Virus record (IMG/VR): IMGVR_UViG_3300045257_000190
Coordinates: 1 to 64,000 of that record
Strand: one strand, 5' to 3'
DNA: 64,000 nucleotides
Source: a virus
Part shown: in pieces, positions 61,259 through 64,000 of the stretch
Layout: every line of letters begins with the position of its first letter
Numbering within the stretch: position 1 is the first letter of the stretch
Program-made: the position numbers and the translations under genes
Notes under the pieces: generated by a model
The model's database searches: none
What the model was told of the DNA's origin: nothing
What the model saw: the letters and a program-made list of their open reading frames with translations, nothing else

Positions 61259-61286
61259 ATGCTGGCAGCGTACGCGCTGCCAGCAT
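61259..61286. repeat. Perfect hairpin (12-bp stem, TACG loop)
   Basis: ATGCTGGCAGCG (61,259-61,270) and CGCTGCCAGCAT (61,275-61,286) are exact complements. No T tract follows on either strand. It lies between two early genes and could be a Rho-dependent or processing signal, or an mRNA stabiliser. Confidence 0.65.
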
Positions 61287-61350
61287 CATGAGCGCTGCAA
61301 TCCCGCATCCCCGCTCACTTCGACTGAGTACAACGAAGGAGATTACCCCA

Positions 61351-62268
61351 ATGGCTAAGATTTCTGTCACCCTAACCGACGATCAGATGAACCTCGCGTC
61401 GCGCATCCACGCCCTGGTATCGGGCGCGCTCTCGCAGTCCATCCGCGAGATGGCCGACGCATCGGACGCGCTACAAAGCGCAGCTGAAATCACCAAAAAT
61501 TCCGGCCGCTTGGCGCTCGCACGCCAGATCGCCGAACTCTCGGCTGCCGAGGATTGGAAGGGCAACGATATCGCCGCCGCATGCGAGCACGCCCGCAAGA
61601 TCGGCAATGGCGATGACAAGACGGCCAAGACGCTGAACACCGCGATCAGCGAAATGCGCTTGTTCGCCAACCCGAACGTGCGCGCGGATGTCGGCCGCCT
61701 CGCGGACGCCTGCCAGCAGGCATGGGATAACGAAACGCTTGACGTGATGTGCGCGGACCCCGAAGACAAGTCCAGCGTGCCCACGCCCATCCGCAACTAT
61801 GCGCCGCGCGTGTATCACCTGCTCACGTACGTCACGCGCGCCGTGAAGGATGGCAAGCTGGAAGTCTACAACGCCGACGATATCGTCTGGTGGGCAAAGG
61901 TCAACGATCCCGCGTTCAACCCCGCGAACACCGCCAAGAAAGTCAAGCAGATCATCAAGCAGCTGGATACTATCCGCGCCATCTACAAGCTGGCGGATCT
62001 GGACAGCGCATCGGATGTGCTGCGCGACGTGGACGAGAAGATGCTCGAAGCCGGGCTTACCCGCCCGGTCCATGTCAAGCCGGGGCACGCTGCCCCGGCG
62101 CTGCCGCCCAAGCCGGATTACATTGTCACTCCGGAAGTAAATCACCCGGTGATCCTGCCCGTCGAGGCGAGCACGCCCACGCCCGCGAGCGCGGGCGGCC
62201 CGGCCGATGGCGCCTACGATTACACCGACGGCAGCGAGGATGAGTTCAACCAGCTGCTCGCCGCCTGA
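61351..62268 (+). CDS. Early protein with acidic C-terminal tail
   Basis: A 305-aa protein with AAGGAGATTACCCCA before the ATG. The first 230 residues are helical and charged, a Pro-rich linker follows, and the C-terminus is acidic and aromatic (YDYTDGSEDEFNQLLAA). That tail resembles the interaction tail of single-stranded DNA-binding proteins, although no OB-fold is evident. A one-mismatch palindrome copy lies at 62,128-62,138. The function is unknown. Confidence 0.65.
   Translation: MAKISVTLTDDQMNLASRIHALVSGALSQSIREMADASDALQSAAEITKNSGRLALARQIAELSAAEDWKGNDIAAACEHARKIGNGDDKTAKTLNTAISEMRLFANPNVRADVGRLADACQQAWDNETLDVMCADPEDKSSVPTPIRNYAPRVYHLLTYVTRAVKDGKLEVYNADDIVWWAKVNDPAFNPANTAKKVKQIIKQLDTIRAIYKLADLDSASDVLRDVDEKMLEAGLTRPVHVKPGHAAPALPPKPDYIVTPEVNHPVILPVEASTPTPASAGGPADGAYDYTDGSEDEFNQLLAA
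62128..62138. repeat. Dispersed palindrome copy 21 (inside gene, one mismatch)
   Basis: ACTCCGGAAGT followed by AA. In the 305-aa early gene. Confidence 0.6.
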
Positions 62269-62367
62269 TATCTTACACACCTATGGATGTGAACGTCATC
62301 GCCCGCTGTACAAGGTTCTCCACGAACCGAATGATCCACGAATTGCCACGCGATATCAAGCACTTAG

Positions 62368-62397
62368 GCTCGCGCGGGACTCGAGTCTCGCGCGGGC
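62368..62397. repeat. 30-bp palindrome with two wobble positions
   Basis: The arms pair across GACTCGAGTC; the only departures are T-G pairs. The direct repeat CTCGCGCGGG occurs in it twice. A run of six A follows on the + strand, so it is not a plain + strand terminator. Confidence 0.6.
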
Positions 62398-62526
62398 AAA
62401 AAAGTTCTATTCAGAGCACATGCACGGGCTAACCCATTGATCCAAAAAATCGATCGGAAGCATACCCCTATTTTTCTTTTATTATAGAGTATAGTAATAG
62501 GTAAGCGCGACCCTTTTCGCGCCGCC

Positions 62527-62558
62527 GTGAAAGCGTCTTCGGGGGAAGACAGTTTCAC
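62527..62558. repeat. Stem-loop with GGGG tetraloop
   Basis: GTGAAA pairs with TTTCAC and GTCTTC with GAAGAC around a GGGG loop, with a 2-nt internal loop (GC/AG). It stands next to the 14-bp palindrome CGATCACGTGATCG (62,560-62,573). It looks like a structured RNA or protein-binding site. Confidence 0.6.
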
Positions 62559-62698
62559 ACGATCACGTGATCGCGTATTTGGGGCTCCTTCCCCCCTCCA
62601 CTAATGCAACAATTAGGGGGGGTCACCTCGAAATTGTTATGGTTTATCAATGCCGGACAAGCGTTCGTGCCAGTATACTATTCACCGCCCGTCAACGC

Positions 62699-62727
62699 TT
62701 GACCAGCGTGCCCCATAGTGCTATGCA
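62699..62727 (+). promoter_or_regulatory. Putative promoter before the small RHH-like gene
   Basis: TTGACC (5 of 6 to the -35 consensus), a 17-nt spacer and TATGCA (3 of 6 to -10). A start of transcription would fall near 62,734, about 27 nt before the ATG at 62,761. Prediction from sequence only. Confidence 0.4.
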
Positions 62728-62760
62728 CATTTTACTAACTATTCACCTAAGGATGTGAAC

Positions 62761-62940
62761 ATGCCCGTCATCAGGGTCTCGATCCCCGATCCTTCTCTCC
62801 GGCTCGCGCAACAGACGGCACAGATGATAGGGGTCTCATTGTCGGAGTACGTCCGTATGCTCGTGATCCGCGACGTCCGCGACAACCCACCCGAGGCTCA
62901 ACCTATTACTACGGGAGTGACAATAGAAAATGACCGCTAA
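62761..62940 (+). CDS. Small ribbon-helix-helix-like protein
   Basis: A 59-aa protein with AAGGATG before the ATG at 62,761. It starts PVIRVSIPDPSLRLAQQTAQ, then MIGVSLSEYVRMLVIRDV, the order strand then two helices of ribbon-helix-helix (CopG/Arc-type) DNA binders. It may be a transcriptional regulator, and is another candidate to bind palindromic sites. Its end overlaps the next gene by 11 bp and includes a one-mismatch palindrome copy at 62,908-62,918. Confidence 0.65.
   Translation: MPVIRVSIPDPSLRLAQQTAQMIGVSLSEYVRMLVIRDVRDNPPEAQPITTGVTIENDR
62908..62918. repeat. Dispersed palindrome copy 22 (start-associated, one mismatch)
   Basis: ACTACGGGAGT, inside the end of the RHH-like gene. Its GGAG lies 12 nt before ATG 62,930. 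Confidence 0.65.
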
Positions 62941-63403
62941 TCGCATAGCGAGGCAACGCACTCGGATGGATCTCACCTTTAATGATGTGAATTACAAGCG
63001 ATGCATCGGGTGCAAGCTGCTCCGCCCCATCTCCGAGTATGCCACCAAACGTGTAAAAGTCTGCTTCAAGTGTCGCGGACTCGAGCGCAAGCCTGACGGC
63101 CGGATCATCGAGTTGGCCCCGTACAAGCCACAGCCCAAGCCGCGCGCAAACGCGGCGCCCTATCCGCTGGATAATTACCCGGCCTATCTCCGCTACATGC
63201 GCGAGCGTGCCCGCACGCGCTATGCCGCGAAGCGTGAGGAAGCGGGCAAGCCACCACCCAAGCCGCGCTTTCCGTCCCCGTTCCGCAAGTGCCGCCATTG
63301 CAAACAGACCATGCCCCGCCGGCACTTCCCTGAGAACAGCCGCATCTGCAAGCCCTGCCTCGATCGCGAACTCGAGCAGATCAACGCATATACTCCGGAG
63401 TGA
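62930..63403 (+). CDS. Protein with two zinc-ribbon-like motifs
   Basis: A 157-aa basic protein with two similar Cys patterns: YKRCIGCKLLRPISEYATKR with CFKCR, and FRKCRHCKQTMPRRHFPEN with CKPC. Each is CxxC-x(about 18)-CxxC, as in zinc fingers at the N-terminus of endonuclease VII-type and other phage proteins. A basic Pro-rich linker joins them. The ATG lies 12 nt after the GGAG of a palindrome copy. It probably binds nucleic acid; no nuclease motif is visible. Confidence 0.7.
   Translation: MTANRIARQRTRMDLTFNDVNYKRCIGCKLLRPISEYATKRVKVCFKCRGLERKPDGRIIELAPYKPQPKPRANAAPYPLDNYPAYLRYMRERARTRYAAKREEAGKPPPKPRFPSPFRKCRHCKQTMPRRHFPENSRICKPCLDRELEQINAYTPE
63392..63401. repeat. Dispersed palindrome copy 23 (start-associated)
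   Basis: ACTCCGGAGT, spacerless exact form. Its GGAG lies 8 nt before ATG 63,409. Confidence 0.8.
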
Positions 63404-63408
63404 TCGGC

Positions 63409-63723
63409 ATGTCCCGTATGCCTCGCGCACCTCGCAGGTATCCATTGTATGGCCAACCCGACACTTTCGGTCCGCCTATTTGCGGCAGGCTGGTAGGTGC
63501 GACATCCCGTCTTGCGCACCGCATCGGCTATGGCGAGAGCGGAGTGACCTCGCATATCATGGTGCGTAACATCAGCATAATTACTGATGTGTGGTATGAC
63601 TACCGCGATATAGAACACTACTTCCACGTCTATGCTCAGAATAACAAGGGACCAAATATCCCATTGTTCGGAGGCACAATCGGCGATTACTTCCCCGATC
63701 AACTACGGAGTAAAACCGAATGA
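63409..63723 (+). CDS. Hypothetical early protein
   Basis: A 104-aa protein. I chose the ATG at 63,409, 8 nt after the GGAG of a spacerless palindrome copy, over a GTG at 63,400. It has a basic N-terminus and an acidic/aromatic C-terminus (FHVYAQNNKGPNIPLFGG). No motif is recognised. The stop lies within the following copy's leader. Confidence 0.6.
   Translation: MSRMPRAPRRYPLYGQPDTFGPPICGRLVGATSRLAHRIGYGESGVTSHIMVRNISIITDVWYDYRDIEHYFHVYAQNNKGPNIPLFGGTIGDYFPDQLRSKTE
63702..63711. repeat. Dispersed palindrome copy 24 (start-associated, one mismatch)
   Basis: ACTACGGAGT, spacerless. Its GGAG lies 9 nt before the possible leader peptide at 63,720. Confidence 0.65.
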
Positions 63724-63758
63724 TCCGCGCCGTCACGCTCGCCGCGACCATTGAGTGA
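63720..63758 (+). CDS. Possible 12-aa leader peptide
   Basis: The frame MIRAVTLAATIE runs from an ATG 9 nt after the GGAG of a one-mismatch palindrome copy (63,702-63,711) to TGA at 63,756. It overlaps the end of the previous gene. It is very short, so it may be an artefact, but it uses the standard leader of this genome and precedes the next gene by 20 nt. Confidence 0.25.
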   Translation: MIRAVTLAATIE

Positions 63759-63778
63759 TAACGAAGGAAGATAACCCC

Positions 63779-64000
63779 ATGCAGAGCAAACCGAAACTGT
63801 ACCTCCACCAACGCGGCTGGCATCGCTGGTTCGCATGGCGTCCGGTCACCGCCTACCACCGCGATGGCACGCACGCGCGCGTGTGGCTGGCTCCCGTCGA
63901 CCGGCTGGTACGTCTCGGCTACTGCATCACCCTGCGCTATTACCGTATACCGGGCGAGCGCCTGCCCGGCGATGACGACATTCATAACTTCTATGACAAG
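63779..64000 (+). CDS. Partial hypothetical protein, N-terminal 74 residues
   Basis: The frame starts at an ATG after AAGGAAGATAACCCC and runs off the window. It is basic and aromatic (QRGWHRWFAWRPVTAYH). No domain is visible in the part seen. Confidence 0.6.
   Translation, partial: MQSKPKLYLHQRGWHRWFAWRPVTAYHRDGTHARVWLAPVDRLVRLGYCITLRYYRIPGERLPGDDDIHNFYDK

Larger units (their letters stand above)
62269..62760. other. Structured non-coding region of about 490 bp
   Basis: No supportable gene. It contains a 30-bp palindrome (62,368-62,397), an AT-rich part with TATAAT-like motifs at about 62,460-62,500, a stem-loop (62,527-62,558) and a perfect 14-bp palindrome (62,560-62,573). It also has a direct repeat ACTATTCACC (62,677-62,686 and 62,738-62,747) and a promoter-like pair before the next gene. 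It could be a control region, a replication origin or a non-coding RNA locus. Confidence 0.55.

Noticed and set aside
103-63711. The dispersed palindrome as a simple RNA hairpin that hides the ribosome binding site
   Set aside because: The loop would be 0-1 nt, too tight for a hairpin; only binding of a protein or an intermolecular RNA duplex would work.

Overview
The window is almost entirely the genome of a tailed, double-stranded DNA phage, GC-rich and densely coded. The head and tail genes fit a short-tailed (podovirus-like) virion: a 734-aa portal, a scaffold, a 313-aa capsid protein, two small adaptor-like proteins, a beta-propeller-like nozzle protein, and a set of large ejection-type proteins that includes a lytic transglycosylase protein and a 2578-aa giant. 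No tail tape measure, sheath or tube was recognised. The host is probably a Gram-negative, GC-rich bacterium. A cargo gene ends in a PEP-CTERM sorting tail, which points to a host with an exosortase, for example an alpha- or betaproteobacterium; this is inference. No integrase and no T7-type RNA polymerase were found. Both window ends cut genes.

Layout. 1-18,129 (+): small early proteins, a metallopeptidase/VWA protein, then a replication and recombination block (family A DNA polymerase, ParB-like protein, Cas4/RecB-like nuclease, VRR-NUC nuclease, SNF2-type helicase, a Pro-rich possible DNA-binding protein, a primase-helicase). It ends with two carbohydrate-active-looking proteins and three very small genes. 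18,002-55,781 (-): one long late cluster. Read 5' to 3' it runs portal, small head proteins, scaffold, capsid, adaptors, about ten fibre, spike and small tail proteins, nozzle, GNAT, an ejection protein, methyltransferase, PAPS-reductase-like protein, the transglycosylase protein, the giant protein and a small membrane protein. 55,842-58,891 (+): terminase small and large subunits, an XRE regulator and the PEP-CTERM protein. 58,888-59,733 (-): an Ig-like protein behind a leader with a terminator-like structure. 59,734-60,673: about 940 bp without a supportable gene, with promoter-like, terminator-like and repeat signals. 60,674-64,000 (+): small early proteins, interrupted by a roughly 490-bp structured non-coding stretch at 62,269-62,760.

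The most striking feature is a dispersed palindrome, ACTCC-(0 or 1 base)-GGAGT, usually within TTACTCC..GGAGTAA. I find 15 exact odd-spaced copies, 3 exact spacerless copies and 6 one-mismatch copies. Fourteen sit 7-12 nt before a start codon, so that GGAG serves as the ribosome binding site. The rest lie inside genes or away from any start, on both arms of the genome. It resembles in concept the start-associated sequences of cluster K mycobacteriophages and could be a regulator-binding site, a translation-control element or a recombination seam.

The early arms appear to make replication proteins that copy the genome. Terminase and portal package it into the capsid. The fibres and spikes share exchangeable attachment modules and recognise the host surface. 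The transglycosylase and giant proteins probably cross the envelope during DNA entry.
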